Origin: CAVSRC01 sp963781775
GTDB lineage: Bacteria; Pseudomonadota; Alphaproteobacteria; Rhizobiales; Kaistiaceae
Direction of reading: 5' to 3'
Length of the DNA: 64,000 nt
Assembly: GCA_963781775.1 (NCBI GenBank)
Contig: CAWAHE010000028.1
Coordinates: 168,464-232,463, forward strand
Shown here: positions 33,310 to 42,419 of the stretch, piece after piece
Layout of the letters: each line of letters opens with the position of its first letter
Position numbering within the stretch: the first letter of the stretch is position 1
Program-made: the position numbers and the translations under genes
The notes under the pieces: generated by a model
What the model was told of the DNA's origin: nothing
The model's database searches: none
Seen by the model: only the letters and a program-made list of their open reading frames with translations

Positions 33310-34503
33310 TCATCTCTGACGCGACTCGTTCACTTGTGTCAGGAGGCTCTCAAGGTCAACCCATAGCTCGCCGGGATTCTCAAGACCGATGCTGATTCTC
33401 AGATAGACGGCGTCCGGATCAATCGGGGTCGCCGAGCGATCCCTGCCCAGTTGCATCGGCGCGATCAGGCTGCGCGTACCGCCCCACGAACTGCCGATGG
33501 CGAAAACCGAAAGCGCGCTAAGGGCCGCGTCGAGACCGCCCAGTCCGCACGGCTTCAGCTTGACCGAGAAGACGCCGGAACTGCCCCGAAAGTCGCGGCG
33601 CCACACGTCATGCCCGGCGGCGGTGGGCAGCGCCGGATGGTGGACCGCCGCAACGGCATCGAACGCCACCAGCCGGGCGGCGAACTCCGCCCCGACACGG
33701 CCGACACGCTCCAGCCGAACCGGCATCGTCTCAATGCCGCGCAGCGCTAGCGCACAATCGTCGGGCGAAACGCCGATGCCGAGGACCGACAATGTCCTGC
33801 GCACCGTGGCGCACAGCTCGACCGAGTTGAACGTGATGGAACCGAGCAGCAGATCGGAGTGACCGCCAATGTATTTGGTGATCGCCTCCGCGACCATGTC
33901 CACACCGAGGTCCAGCGGCTTCAGCAACAGCGGGCTGGCCCAGGTGTTGTCACAGCCGGTGAGGATGCCGTGACGGCGCGCGAGCGCGACGATGGCGGGT
34001 ATGTCCGAGACTTCCATCGTCGTCGAGCCCGGCGACTCGATCCAGACGAGGCGCGTTTGCGGACGGACCAGCCGCTCAAGGCCCGCGATGTCCATCGGGT
34101 CGTAGAAGTCCGCCGTTACACCGTAGCCGGCCAGGACATCCCGGCAGAACTGGCGGGCCGGCGGATAAACGTTGTCTGGAACAAGCACGTGGTCGCCGGC
34201 CTTCAGGACCGCGAACATGAACATGGTGATCGCGGCCTGCCCGGAAGGCACGATGATCGATCGCGCACCGTGATGGAGCGCGGTTATCTGGGCCTCCAGG
34301 ACACGTGTCGTCGGCGTGCCCGCCAAACCGTAGCTGTAGCCATCAGGACCGCGCTGGCCGCGTTCGCGATAGTTCTTGGCGGTCTCGAAGACAATGGTGG
34401 ACGCGCGATATGTGGGCACCGCGAGGCTGCCGAAGCCCTCAAGCGGTGGAATTGGATGCTGGACGCACAGGCTCTCGTCGTGTTTTGGCAACGTCGCGGA
34501 CAT
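33310..34503 (-). CDS. PLP-dependent Cys/Met-metabolism lyase (cystathionine beta-lyase-like)
   Basis: 397 residues. Fold type I PLP enzyme of the Cys/Met class. The internal aldimine lysine is in AITKYIGGHSD, the phosphate loop in IIVPSGQAAITMF, and the cofactor-stacking Tyr region in GYSYGLAGTPTTRVLE. It cleaves C-S bonds of cystathionine or cysteine conjugates, releasing pyruvate, ammonia and a thiol. It is followed in the same direction by the amino-acid ABC importer genes' ends; the gap to the ATPase is 16 bases on the minus strand. This suggests it degrades the imported amino acid. Exact substrate unknown. Confidence 0.88.
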   Translation of the reverse strand: MSATLPKHDESLCVQHPIPPLEGFGSLAVPTYRASTIVFETAKNYRERGQRGPDGYSYGLAGTPTTRVLEAQITALHHGARSIIVPSGQAAITMFMFAVLKAGDHVLVPDNVYPPARQFCRDVLAGYGVTADFYDPMDIAGLERLVRPQTRLVWIESPGSTTMEVSDIPAIVALARRHGILTGCDNTWASPLLLKPLDLGVDMVAEAITKYIGGHSDLLLGSITFNSVELCATVRRTLSVLGIGVSPDDCALALRGIETMPVRLERVGRVGAEFAARLVAFDAVAAVHHPALPTAAGHDVWRRDFRGSSGVFSVKLKPCGLGGLDAALSALSVFAIGSSWGGTRSLIAPMQLGRDRSATPIDPDAVYLRISIGLENPGELWVDLESLLTQVNESRQR

Positions 34504-34519
34504 TTTTGCGGCTGGCCTT

Positions 34520-35266
34520 CTAGAGAACCTTGGAAAGAAACTCGGCCATGCGCGGCTCCTTGGGGTTACCGAAGAGCTCGCCGGGCGTGCCCTGTTCTAG
34601 AATGCGGCCCCCGTCCATGAAGGCGACGCGGTCGGCCACCTCCCTCGCGAAGCCCATCTCGTGCGTGACGATGACCATGGTCATCCCGCGCAAGGCCAAG
34701 GCCTTGATCACGTCCAAGACCTCGTTGACCATCTCCGGGTCAAGCGCCGACGTCGGCTCGTCAAAGAGCATGACCTTGGGTTTCATGGCCAAGGCGCGCG
34801 CGATGGCGACGCGCTGTTTCTGGCCGCCCGACAATTCTCTCGGATAGGCGAGCCGTTTGTCGGCAAGTCCAACGGACGCCAGCAATTCATCCGCCTCCGC
34901 CTCGGCCGCAGACTTGTCGAGTCTGCGCAGTCGGATCGGCCCCAAAGTAATGTTTCCCAGAACCGAGAGGTGCGGAAACAAATTGAAATGCTGGAAGACC
35001 ATTCCGATCCTTTGCCTGAGGCGATCGATCTTGTTCGCCTTGGCGAGAATGTCTTCACCGTCGACGAGGATCGAGCCCGCCTGCGGCACTTCGAGCAGGT
35101 TGAGGCACCGCAGGAACGTGGACTTTCCCGAGCCGGAGGCGCCGATCACACAAACCACTTCGCCGGTGTCGACTTCGAGACTGATGCCCTTGAGAACCTT
35201 GAGACTGCCGAACGACTTCTCGACGCCCGTCGCGACAATCATCGGCCGGTTGATCGAAGCGATCAT
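34520..35266 (-). CDS. Polar amino-acid ABC transporter, ATP-binding subunit
   Basis: 248 residues from ATG 35266 (MIASINRPM). Walker A GASGSGKST, signature LSGGQKQR, Walker B VMLFDEPTSALD and switch His VTHEMG are all present. It resembles HisP/GlnQ-type ATPases that energise uptake of polar amino acids. ATG overlaps the permease stop by four bases (ATGA), so the genes are translationally coupled. An upstream frame to 35527 is an overlap with the permease in a different frame. Confidence 0.93.
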   Translation of the reverse strand: MIASINRPMIVATGVEKSFGSLKVLKGISLEVDTGEVVCVIGASGSGKSTFLRCLNLLEVPQAGSILVDGEDILAKANKIDRLRQRIGMVFQHFNLFPHLSVLGNITLGPIRLRRLDKSAAEAEADELLASVGLADKRLAYPRELSGGQKQRVAIARALAMKPKVMLFDEPTSALDPEMVNEVLDVIKALALRGMTMVIVTHEMGFAREVADRVAFMDGGRILEQGTPGELFGNPKEPRMAEFLSKVL

Positions 35267-35907
35267 CGGCGGATCTTTCTTTCGATCAGCGACGTGAGGC
35301 GCTCTCCGACGAAGAAAACGGAAAAATAGAGCAAGCCGACAAGCGCGAGCACGCGGATCGTGTCGAAATTGAAGGAGTAGATCGTCTGCCCCGCCATCGT
35401 CAGCTCCGACACGCCAATGACGGATAGCAACGACGTATCCTTGAGCGTGATGCTGAACAGGTTGGCGATGTTTGAAATCATGGTCCAGAAGGCTTGCGGC
35501 AGGACGATCAACCGCATGGTCTGCCAATAACCGAAGCCGATCGACCGGCCGGCCTCCATCTGCCCGCTGTCGACACTGATGACGCCCGACCGAATGACTT
35601 CCGCCATGTAGCCGCCGATATAGATCGCCAGGGCGACACCGCCGGCGACGATCGCGGGCATCCTCATGCCAGTCAGCAGCGGCAGCCCGAAATAGGCGAA
35701 CAGGATCTGGATCAATAGCGGCAACCCCCGCACGATGTTGCTGTAGAGGGTCGCGAAGGCAATCAGCACGACGGATTGAGACAGCCGCATCATTGCCAGT
35801 ATGAAGCCGATGATTGCCCCGAACAGCATTGACGTGGCTGTCAAAATCAAAGTGATCTTCAGTCCCTGCAAGAGGGCCGGCAGATAGTCCAGCAGGGATC
35901 CGTCCAT
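35263..35907 (-). CDS. Polar amino-acid ABC transporter, permease
   Basis: 214 residues with about five membrane helices. The EAA-type loop contacting the ATPase is read in the GYWQTMRLIVLPQAFWTMISNI region, near the C-terminal half. Of the HisM/GlnP type. Only one permease gene is present, so it probably works as a homodimer. It starts 37 bases after the substrate-binding protein gene. Confidence 0.92.
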   Translation of the reverse strand: MDGSLLDYLPALLQGLKITLILTATSMLFGAIIGFILAMMRLSQSVVLIAFATLYSNIVRGLPLLIQILFAYFGLPLLTGMRMPAIVAGGVALAIYIGGYMAEVIRSGVISVDSGQMEAGRSIGFGYWQTMRLIVLPQAFWTMISNIANLFSITLKDTSLLSVIGVSELTMAGQTIYSFNFDTIRVLALVGLLYFSVFFVGERLTSLIERKIRR

Positions 35908-35944
35908 GACCCTCTCTTCCAGTGCGCCTATCGAGCCTTGCAGA

Positions 35945-36700
35945 TCAAAGGTCGTAGGACTTCAAGATGCGCTCGAGCTCGCCGGACGCACGAAGCTTGG
36001 CGAGGCCGTCGTTGACGATTGGCAACAGCTTGCTGTCCTTGGGGAAGCCGAAGGCGATGTCGGTCGGCTGGAGCAGTTCGCTGATGATCTTTTGGGTTGG
36101 ATGCGCGGCTTCCTGCGCGATCTGACGGTTGACCACCGCCGAATCGTAGATGAGGCCGGCGACATCACCGGTCTGCATCGCGAGTTTCATGTTGGCGCCG
36201 TCTGCGAGAATGCGAATCTGCACGCCCCATTCATCGGCGTGGGCCTGGGCAACCTTCAGCGGAGCGGAACCCTGCTGCGCCGCAATCACCTTGCCGCGCA
36301 ATCCCTCCACGGACGTGATCGGGCTATCCGCGGGGACCACGAGCACGCTGCCTTGCACGAAAATCGGCGCTGAGAAGTCGATGACCTTCCTGCGCTCTTC
36401 GGTGACGAAAAATCCGGTGACTGCGATATCGACCTGATTGACCTGCAGCGCGGGGATCATCGCGGCGAATCCCAGTGGCGAGTAATCGACGGTGGCGCCG
36501 TTGGCTTGCGCGATTTCCTGCAGCAAGTCGTACATCACGCCTTTGAACTCAGTACCTTCCTGGAAGGCAAAAGGCACGCCGTGCGGGTTGATGGCCGCCA
36601 CGATCTTCTTCGGGGCATCCTCACCGAGGGCGAGACTGAACGGCAGGACTGCGATACCCGCGGCCGCAACTGCGCTCAGCAGAAATTGTCTCCGAAACAT
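35945..36700 (-). CDS. Polar amino-acid ABC transporter, periplasmic substrate-binding protein
   Basis: 251 residues with a signal peptide (about 1-26, LLSAVAAAGIAVLPFSLALG) and no lipobox. Solute-binding family 3 fold with the signature GVMYDLLQEIAQANG, VDIAVTGFFVTEERRKVIDFS. It binds an amino acid or derivative in the periplasm and delivers it to the permease. First gene of the importer, divergent from the M24 peptidase gene, with paired direct repeats in the intergenic region. Confidence 0.92.
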   Translation of the reverse strand: MFRRQFLLSAVAAAGIAVLPFSLALGEDAPKKIVAAINPHGVPFAFQEGTEFKGVMYDLLQEIAQANGATVDYSPLGFAAMIPALQVNQVDIAVTGFFVTEERRKVIDFSAPIFVQGSVLVVPADSPITSVEGLRGKVIAAQQGSAPLKVAQAHADEWGVQIRILADGANMKLAMQTGDVAGLIYDSAVVNRQIAQEAAHPTQKIISELLQPTDIAFGFPKDSKLLPIVNDGLAKLRASGELERILKSYDL

Positions 36701-36769
36701 CGTCTTTCTCCTTTGGTGGCGACGCGACCTCGACCATCCACAGCCGAAGGCACGGCTAACGCCTTGGAC

Positions 36770-36801
36770 ATTCCGATATTGATAATGATGTTCCTATATT
36801 G
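36770..36801. promoter_or_regulatory. Direct-repeat pair near the importer gene (possible IclR operator)
   Basis: ATTCCGATATTG at 36770-36781 and GTTCCTATATTG at 36790-36801, with start-to-start spacing of 20 bases, i.e. two helical turns. A similar pair lies on the other side of the intergenic region. Confidence 0.5.
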
Positions 36802-36895
36802 TCAACAGTGTTTCGCTACATAGCCTTGTCGTACGTTCTCGCGCCCCGGATTGCCCCATGGGGGCCTAGGGCCAAAATCCACTAGCTTGCAAGAC

Positions 36896-36928
36896 GTTCC
36901 TATTATAGAAGCAGCGTTCCTTTTATTG
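36896..36928. promoter_or_regulatory. Direct-repeat pair near the M24 peptidase gene (possible IclR operator)
   Basis: GTTCCTATTATAG at 36896-36908 and GTTCCTTTTATTG at 36916-36928, again exactly 20 bases apart, ending 11 bases before the M24 start codon. A related GTTGCGATAATAG occurs at 38174-38186, just before the iclR-type gene. Confidence 0.5.
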
Positions 36929-36939
36929 AGCGAGGCGCG

Positions 36940-38121
36940 ATGACTTTCCCTGCTGTTCGCATGGCGGCTCTGGCGGCGGAGTGCCGGGACAAGTTGTTCT
37001 GCTCAACGCCAGACGCCGACATCGTCGTCACGACCGACCGGCGGCACATCGGCTACCTCACCGGCTATCACGGCATCACGCACAACGGCACTGCGCCCTA
37101 TGCGCAGGCAGCCATCGCCACGAGGTCGCGGGTCGCTCTCGTCACCGGCGCCAGCGATGCGGCCGCCGCGCTGGAAGTCATGGACGACGTGCACGCGATA
37201 TGGCGCTACGGCGAATTCTATGTGTCGTCGTCCGATGGCGTGCCGGGCTACGCGGACATGCCGCCGGCTGCGGCGTCCTTCCAGGAGGCCGTACTCAATT
37301 GCCTTTCGTCATTCCGGCCCGAGAAGGCGACGATCGCGCTGGACGTTCAGGGGCAAGAAATTGAATGGGCGATTCAAGGACGCTTTGCGGGCGCCATCTA
37401 TCGCGCCGCTTTGCCGGGCCTTGTGATCGCCCGCTCAATCAAATTGCCCGGCGAGTTGGAGCTACTGCGCCACGCCTCTCGCATCACCGATGACGCGATC
37501 GCGATCGCGATCTCGGAAATGTCCCCGACGATCACCGAACTCGATATTTCGAGCATGATTCAGGGACACATCGTGCGGCAGGGTGGAATCCCGAAGTTCA
37601 CCGTCGTCACGTCGGGCGAGCGCAGTTCGCGCGTTGACGCCTTTGCCACGCCGCGCGTGGTGGGCGATGGCTCGACGGTTCGGCTCGATATCGGATGTAC
37701 GGTCAATGGATACGCCTCCGACATGGCGCGCACGATCGTTGTCGGCGAGCCGACAGCGAAGCAGTCGGCGCGCTACCTGGCGCTCCTCGATGGCGAGCAG
37801 GCCCAGGTCAATCTGATCGGGCCTGGTGTCGCGGCACGGGATCTGTACGACATCGCCGTCGAGACGGTCCGCCGCGGGGCTTTGCCGAACTATCAGCGGA
37901 ACCACTGCGGCCACGGGATCGGCCTCACCTCTCACGAATACCCCATGCTCGACGCCAAGGCCGAGGCGATCCTGGCGCCGGGCATGGTTCTGTGCGTGGA
38001 AACGCCATACTACGAACTGGGCTGGGGCGGGATGATGGTGGAAGACACCGCCATCGTGACCGAGACCGGCCATGAACTCCTGACGACCTCGTCCCGGGAT
38101 CTCATGCCGCTTCGCCGATGA
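36940..38121 (+). CDS. M24-family metallopeptidase (Xaa-Pro/creatinase-like)
   Basis: 393 residues. The five metal ligands of the pita-bread fold are present: two Asp in RLDIGCTVNGYASDMARTI, His in CGHGIGLTSHEYP, and two Glu in CVETPYYELGWGG and MMVEDTAIVTETG. Family members cleave Xaa-Pro bonds or C-N bonds of small amides such as creatine. It has no signal peptide, so it is cytoplasmic and could process a compound imported by the neighbouring ABC system. It is followed 75 bases later by an IclR regulator in the same direction. Confidence 0.9.
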   Translation: MTFPAVRMAALAAECRDKLFCSTPDADIVVTTDRRHIGYLTGYHGITHNGTAPYAQAAIATRSRVALVTGASDAAAALEVMDDVHAIWRYGEFYVSSSDGVPGYADMPPAAASFQEAVLNCLSSFRPEKATIALDVQGQEIEWAIQGRFAGAIYRAALPGLVIARSIKLPGELELLRHASRITDDAIAIAISEMSPTITELDISSMIQGHIVRQGGIPKFTVVTSGERSSRVDAFATPRVVGDGSTVRLDIGCTVNGYASDMARTIVVGEPTAKQSARYLALLDGEQAQVNLIGPGVAARDLYDIAVETVRRGALPNYQRNHCGHGIGLTSHEYPMLDAKAEAILAPGMVLCVETPYYELGWGGMMVEDTAIVTETGHELLTTSSRDLMPLRR

Positions 38122-38196
38122 CGGGCAACCTTACCCTTGACTTTACGCAGAGTGTCGGGCGACAGGTCATGATGTTGCGATAATAGGTACACCATA

Positions 38197-38976
38197 ATGG
38201 CCACCAGCCAGTCACTCGACCGCGGCCTCGATGTTCTGGAACTTCTCGACAAGGCACCGCGACCGCTTGGCATTCGCGAAATATCGCGGCAGCTCGATCT
38301 CAGTCCACCCATCGTACAGCGTCTGATCAACACGATGTCGCGCAGGCGATACATTCGGCAGGATCCAGAGACCAGGCGTTATTCTATCGGCTACCAAATA
38401 CTAGGCATTGGCGCATCGCTGCAGAGCAAGGATATCTTGCTACTGGAAGGCCGCAAGGAAATGATCAAGCTCACCCAGCGCATGCGGGTCGATGCCTATC
38501 TGGGCGTCCAGCAAGATGACCATGCGATCTATCTGCTGTGCGTTCAGTGCGAGGGGCCCGTCGCAGTCAGAAGCGAACCCGGCCAGCTCCTGCGCCTCCA
38601 CAGCACCGCCATTGGCAAGATTCTGCTGGCGGCGCACGACGACGAAACGGCGCTGGCATTGTTGGGCCCGGGTCCCCTCCCCGCCATAACACCGGTCACC
38701 ATCACGGACCCTCGGTCACTTGTGGCATCGCTTGGGCGCGTTCGCGCCGAGGGGCTGGCCCTGGTCGAAAACGAAAACATCACCGGAATAACGTCGGTGG
38801 GCGCCCCCATCCGCGACTCGCGTGGCGAGATCTGCGCTGCTCTCAGCGTATCGTTTTCTCCCCATTTCACGCCGGAGGTTCAGGTGGGCGATGTCGCGGC
38901 GATGGTAAAAGGCGCCGCCGCGAAGATCAGCGAAAACCTCGGCCATCAAGTCTCCTCATTGGGCGTCAGCGGCTGA
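38197..38976 (+). CDS. IclR-family transcriptional regulator
   Basis: 259 residues. N-terminal winged HTH (about 5-65: GIREISRQLDLSPPIVQRLINTMSRRRY) and C-terminal IclR effector domain (about 80-250, with STAIGKILLAA and ITSVGAPIRDSRGEICAALSVS). IclR proteins regulate catabolic genes upon binding a metabolite. It lies next to the M24 peptidase, PLP lyase and amino-acid importer, with repeats of a TTCC-containing motif between the divergent genes, so it likely controls all of them. It is convergent with the carbohydrate importer. Confidence 0.92.
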   Translation: MATSQSLDRGLDVLELLDKAPRPLGIREISRQLDLSPPIVQRLINTMSRRRYIRQDPETRRYSIGYQILGIGASLQSKDILLLEGRKEMIKLTQRMRVDAYLGVQQDDHAIYLLCVQCEGPVAVRSEPGQLLRLHSTAIGKILLAAHDDETALALLGPGPLPAITPVTITDPRSLVASLGRVRAEGLALVENENITGITSVGAPIRDSRGEICAALSVSFSPHFTPEVQVGDVAAMVKGAAAKISENLGHQVSSLGVSG

Positions 38977-39027
38977 TACGCCGCTTGCACCAGGATGCGA
39001 TCCCGACGGAAGTAATGATTTCCCGCC

Positions 39028-39909
39028 CTAGCCCTTGATGCCGGCGGACAGCGTGATCGCCTGCGTGACCTGGCGCTGAAAGAGAAGATAGACGGTGGCG
39101 ACCGGAAGGCCGGCCAAGACCGCGCCGGCAAGCAGGCGGGCGTAGTAGACGCCGAAGGCGTCCTGCACTTCGGTGATGCCCACCGTGACCGTCATCATGT
39201 CCTCGGTCTTGATGGCGAGGAAGGGCCACAGGAACGAGTTCCACGCGCCAATGAAGGTGATGATCGCAAGTGCGGTCGTCACGCCCCAGTTCATGGGCAG
39301 GAAGATGCGGAACAGGAGCTGGAAATCGTTGGCGCCGTCCATGACGGCCGCTTCGCCGAAATCGCGCGGCACCGAATCGAAGAACTGCTTGTAGACGATG
39401 ACGGTGACCGGCGCGATCAACTGCGGCAGGATGACACCCTGATAGCTATTCAGGAAACCTACGTTCGCCATGATGATGAAGTGGTTCACGATCAGCGCCG
39501 GAACCGGGACCATGAAGCTCGCCAGGATGATCCACCACAGCAGCGTTCGGCCTGGAAACTTGAGCTGCGAGATGGCGTAGCCGCAGGTTGCCGCCATGAA
39601 GACGACCAGGACGGTGATCGAAACCGCGACGATGGTCGAGTTGAGGTACCAGACCAGCAGCCGCGAGTGCGTGAGCATGTAGATGTAGGCGGTCAGCGTC
39701 GGATTGTGCGGCCACAGCTCGACGGTCTTCTTGATGACTTCGTCCTCGACCTTGAGGGAGGTGACGATCGCCCAATAGAGCGGGAAGGCCCACACCGCGG
39801 CACAGATGATGGTGAGGATCGTCAGGAGAATCGCGCTGACGTCGCGAATGCGGCTCCGGCGGCCGGCGCTGACGCCCCTCGGAACCGATGCGTCGGATAC
39901 CGCGGTCAT
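39028..39909 (-). CDS. Carbohydrate ABC transporter permease (MalG/LacG-like)
   Basis: 293 residues with six helices (first at about 25-50). The EAA motif region FGEAAVMDGANDFQLLFRIFLPMNWG is clear. It forms the membrane channel of a type-I sugar importer with the MalF-like partner encoded just upstream; stop and start overlap by four bases. No ATPase gene is in the cluster. Confidence 0.92.
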   Translation of the reverse strand: MTAVSDASVPRGVSAGRRSRIRDVSAILLTILTIICAAVWAFPLYWAIVTSLKVEDEVIKKTVELWPHNPTLTAYIYMLTHSRLLVWYLNSTIVAVSITVLVVFMAATCGYAISQLKFPGRTLLWWIILASFMVPVPALIVNHFIIMANVGFLNSYQGVILPQLIAPVTVIVYKQFFDSVPRDFGEAAVMDGANDFQLLFRIFLPMNWGVTTALAIITFIGAWNSFLWPFLAIKTEDMMTVTVGITEVQDAFGVYYARLLAGAVLAGLPVATVYLLFQRQVTQAITLSAGIKG

Positions 39910-40802
39910 CGCTCACCTCGCGCGCGCAGTGCCTGGAACTGAAGGATCGAAAAGCCCACGACGATGACGAACATCGCGACCGCGACGGACGCGGCGTAGC
40001 CGCCCTTGTTGTGCACGAATGCCTGGTCGAAGATGTACTGGACGAGCACCATCGTCGCCTGAGTGCGGCCGCCGAGCGAGAACAGGTAGACTTGGTCGAA
40101 GATCTTGAGCTGCAGGATCAGCTGGATGGTGAGGCAGAGGACCGTCACCGGCCAGATCAGCGGCCAGGTGATGAGCCAGAAGACCTGGCGGCGGCTGGCG
40201 CCGTCGAGTTCGGCGGCCTCGTAGATCTCGCGTGGAATGTTCCTGAGGCCGGCAAGAAAGAGCAGGATCGAGAAGCCGTTGGTCCACCATACGGTGACCA
40301 GAGCGACCATCGGCAAGAGCCAGGGCAGGCGCCGCCACACGTTCACCGGCGCGCCCATGATCGGCGTGATGACGTATTGCAGGATGCCGAACTGCACGTT
40401 CAGCATCCAGTCCCAGATCAGGTAGACGACCGTAACCGGCAGCACGAAGGGCAGGAAGAACGCTGCCAGGATGAGGCTCTGCGTCCAGCCGCGCAGGCGC
40501 GACACCATCAGCGCGATGCCCAGGGCAACCGCCGTGCCCGGCGCGACCGTGAGCAGGACGAAGTAGGCGGTATTCCATACCGCGTTGTGAAAGACCCGGT
40601 CCTTGAGCAGGCGGGCGTAGTTGTCCAGGCCGACCCAGTCGCCATGTCCGATCAGCGGCGCGTTGGTAAGGCTCAGCCCCACCATCTGGATCGTCGGATA
40701 GATGAAAAGCCAGGCATAGATGGCGATAAACGGAGCGACCAGAACGGCCGCTGTGAAGATCTCGGTCCGTCTGCTCTTCAGCATTCCCCGCCCCATTCCC
40801 AC
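39906..40802 (-). CDS. Carbohydrate ABC transporter permease (MalF/LacF-like)
   Basis: 298 residues, six helices (first at about 12-32), with the EAA loop in EIYEAAELDGASRRQVFWLITWPLIWP. Partner of the downstream MalG-like permease. It follows the substrate-binding gene after 58 bases that hold a strong stem-loop. Confidence 0.92.
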   Translation of the reverse strand: MGMGRGMLKSRRTEIFTAAVLVAPFIAIYAWLFIYPTIQMVGLSLTNAPLIGHGDWVGLDNYARLLKDRVFHNAVWNTAYFVLLTVAPGTAVALGIALMVSRLRGWTQSLILAAFFLPFVLPVTVVYLIWDWMLNVQFGILQYVITPIMGAPVNVWRRLPWLLPMVALVTVWWTNGFSILLFLAGLRNIPREIYEAAELDGASRRQVFWLITWPLIWPVTVLCLTIQLILQLKIFDQVYLFSLGGRTQATMVLVQYIFDQAFVHNKGGYAASVAVAMFVIVVGFSILQFQALRARGER

Positions 40803-40813
40803 GATAGTTCGAA

Positions 40814-40844
40814 CCGGCCGGCGCCCGTGATGGGCGCCGGCCGG
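40814..40844 (-). other. Strong stem-loop between binding-protein and permease genes
   Basis: Perfect 13-bp stem CCGGCCGGCGCCC / GGGCGCCGGCCGG with a 5-base loop. It is located after the binding-protein gene in transcription order, and no T tract follows. As in malE-malF it could protect the upstream message and raise the amount of binding protein relative to the permeases. Confidence 0.6.
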
Positions 40845-40860
40845 CGGTTTGGCGGACGCC

Positions 40861-42132
40861 CTACAGGTTGTCCAGCGAGTCTTTCATTTCTTTCACCGCT
40901 TCGGCGGGGTCGACTTCGCCGTTGATCGCAGCGGTGAAGGCGTTGCCGGCTGCGTCAAACAGCGGCGAGGCGACGCCTGCGTACTTCGACTTCGGGTCGT
41001 AGATCATGTTTGCCGTCAGCGGAGCGTAGGTCGCCTGCGGCTGCATGGCCTTGTACTCGGCCGAGTCGGTCACCGCCTTGTTGGCCGGGATGTGGCCGGC
41101 GGTTGCCCAGAAGAGCGAGTGGCCTTCCATCCACTTGATCACCTCGAGCACGGCGGCATGCTTCTCGGGCGTGGCCGGCTTGCCGACGTTGTTCGGGATC
41201 GCGAAGGAGTGCGAGTCCGAATAGGTGCAGGGCTTGTCGAAGAGAACCGGCAGTTCGATGGCGCCCCAGTTGAACAGCTTGCCCTGCTTGTTCAGGTCGG
41301 TCATCGTGGGCACTTCCCATACACCGTTGATCATCGTCGCGGCGTCGCCGGAGGTGAACAGAGCCACGGTCGAGGGATAGTCGGTGTACGACGGCGTGTA
41401 TTCGTCCTTCACCCAGTCGGCGATCACACCGACCGACTTGGCGAGCTTGTCCGCGTTGTCGCCAGTGATCCACGCGCCGTCCGATCCGACATTGCCCCCC
41501 TGCTGGCAGAGCAGCGAGTAGATCGTCCGGAACACGAAGCTGCCGTCGGCGGTGACGTTGGCGATCGGCCACTTGGTGCCGCCATCCTTCAGCTTCTTGA
41601 GCGCGGCGTTGAAGTTATCGAGCCCGTCCAGGCCTTTCGGCAGGCCGTCGTCGCCGATGAGGCCGGCGGCAGCGAGTTTGTCCTTGTTGTAGTAGAGCAC
41701 GATCGGGTGCGTATCGAACGGCACGGCGTATTGCTTGCCGTCGACGTGCACGGCGTCCCATGGCGCCTTGGCGAAGCTGGCTTCGCTAAGGCCCATGATC
41801 TTCATGTCGTCCGCGGTGATCTCGGTGAGCGTCCCCTGGTCCACCGCTCTCGGAATGCGCGAGGCGTGGTAGGTCATGACGTCCGGGCCTTCGCCAACCG
41901 CCGCGGAGGTCTGCACCTTGGTGTAGAATGGCGTGCCCCAGTCGAGTGTCGTCGCCTGGATCTCGATGGCGTCCTTGTGCTCGGTGTTGAAGTCTTCGAT
42001 GAGCTTCTTCATGCGGACGCCGTCGCCGCCGCCGAGGAAGTCCCACCAGATCACGGTTTCGCCGGCCTGTGCACTGGCCGCAACCAGCGCCAGCGCCGCC
42101 GTCGCCAGCGCCTTCGTCAAGAATCGATTCAT
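40861..42132 (-). CDS. Carbohydrate ABC transporter substrate-binding protein
   Basis: 423 residues from ATG 42132, which has GGAGG at good spacing. Signal peptide residues 1-23 (LTKALATAALALVAASAQA). Family 1 solute-binding protein with ETVIWWDFLGGGDGVRMKKL and the late SHSFAIPNN and GHIPANKAV motifs. It binds a sugar or oligosaccharide in the periplasm. First gene of the transporter; a remnant of a glycosidase gene is present upstream. Longer starts (to 42243) are disfavoured because the signal peptide begins at the chosen ATG. Confidence 0.92.
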   Translation of the reverse strand: MNRFLTKALATAALALVAASAQAGETVIWWDFLGGGDGVRMKKLIEDFNTEHKDAIEIQATTLDWGTPFYTKVQTSAAVGEGPDVMTYHASRIPRAVDQGTLTEITADDMKIMGLSEASFAKAPWDAVHVDGKQYAVPFDTHPIVLYYNKDKLAAAGLIGDDGLPKGLDGLDNFNAALKKLKDGGTKWPIANVTADGSFVFRTIYSLLCQQGGNVGSDGAWITGDNADKLAKSVGVIADWVKDEYTPSYTDYPSTVALFTSGDAATMINGVWEVPTMTDLNKQGKLFNWGAIELPVLFDKPCTYSDSHSFAIPNNVGKPATPEKHAAVLEVIKWMEGHSLFWATAGHIPANKAVTDSAEYKAMQPQATYAPLTANMIYDPKSKYAGVASPLFDAAGNAFTAAINGEVDPAEAVKEMKDSLDNL

Positions 42133-42419
42133 TCGGTTTCCTCCACGTTTGTTGCAGGACCGAAGGGCCGGTCCCGGTGATGCTGCCAGATTTTGCTTGG
42201 AAGGAAATCTGACGGGCGTCCGAATGATCGACGCCCGGCTCACGCCCGCTCCCTTGGCTTCTCCCGCTCTTCCTTTTCCTCAGTGAAAGGCGGAATTCCT
42301 CCCAATCATCATACGATACATGCGAACTGGGGCTAGTCCACAACAACTTTCGAATTGGCCCCCGAACGTGGTCGAAGCGGCCCGAGAAGGTGGTTGATGC
42401 CTATCCGGCCATCATCGAG

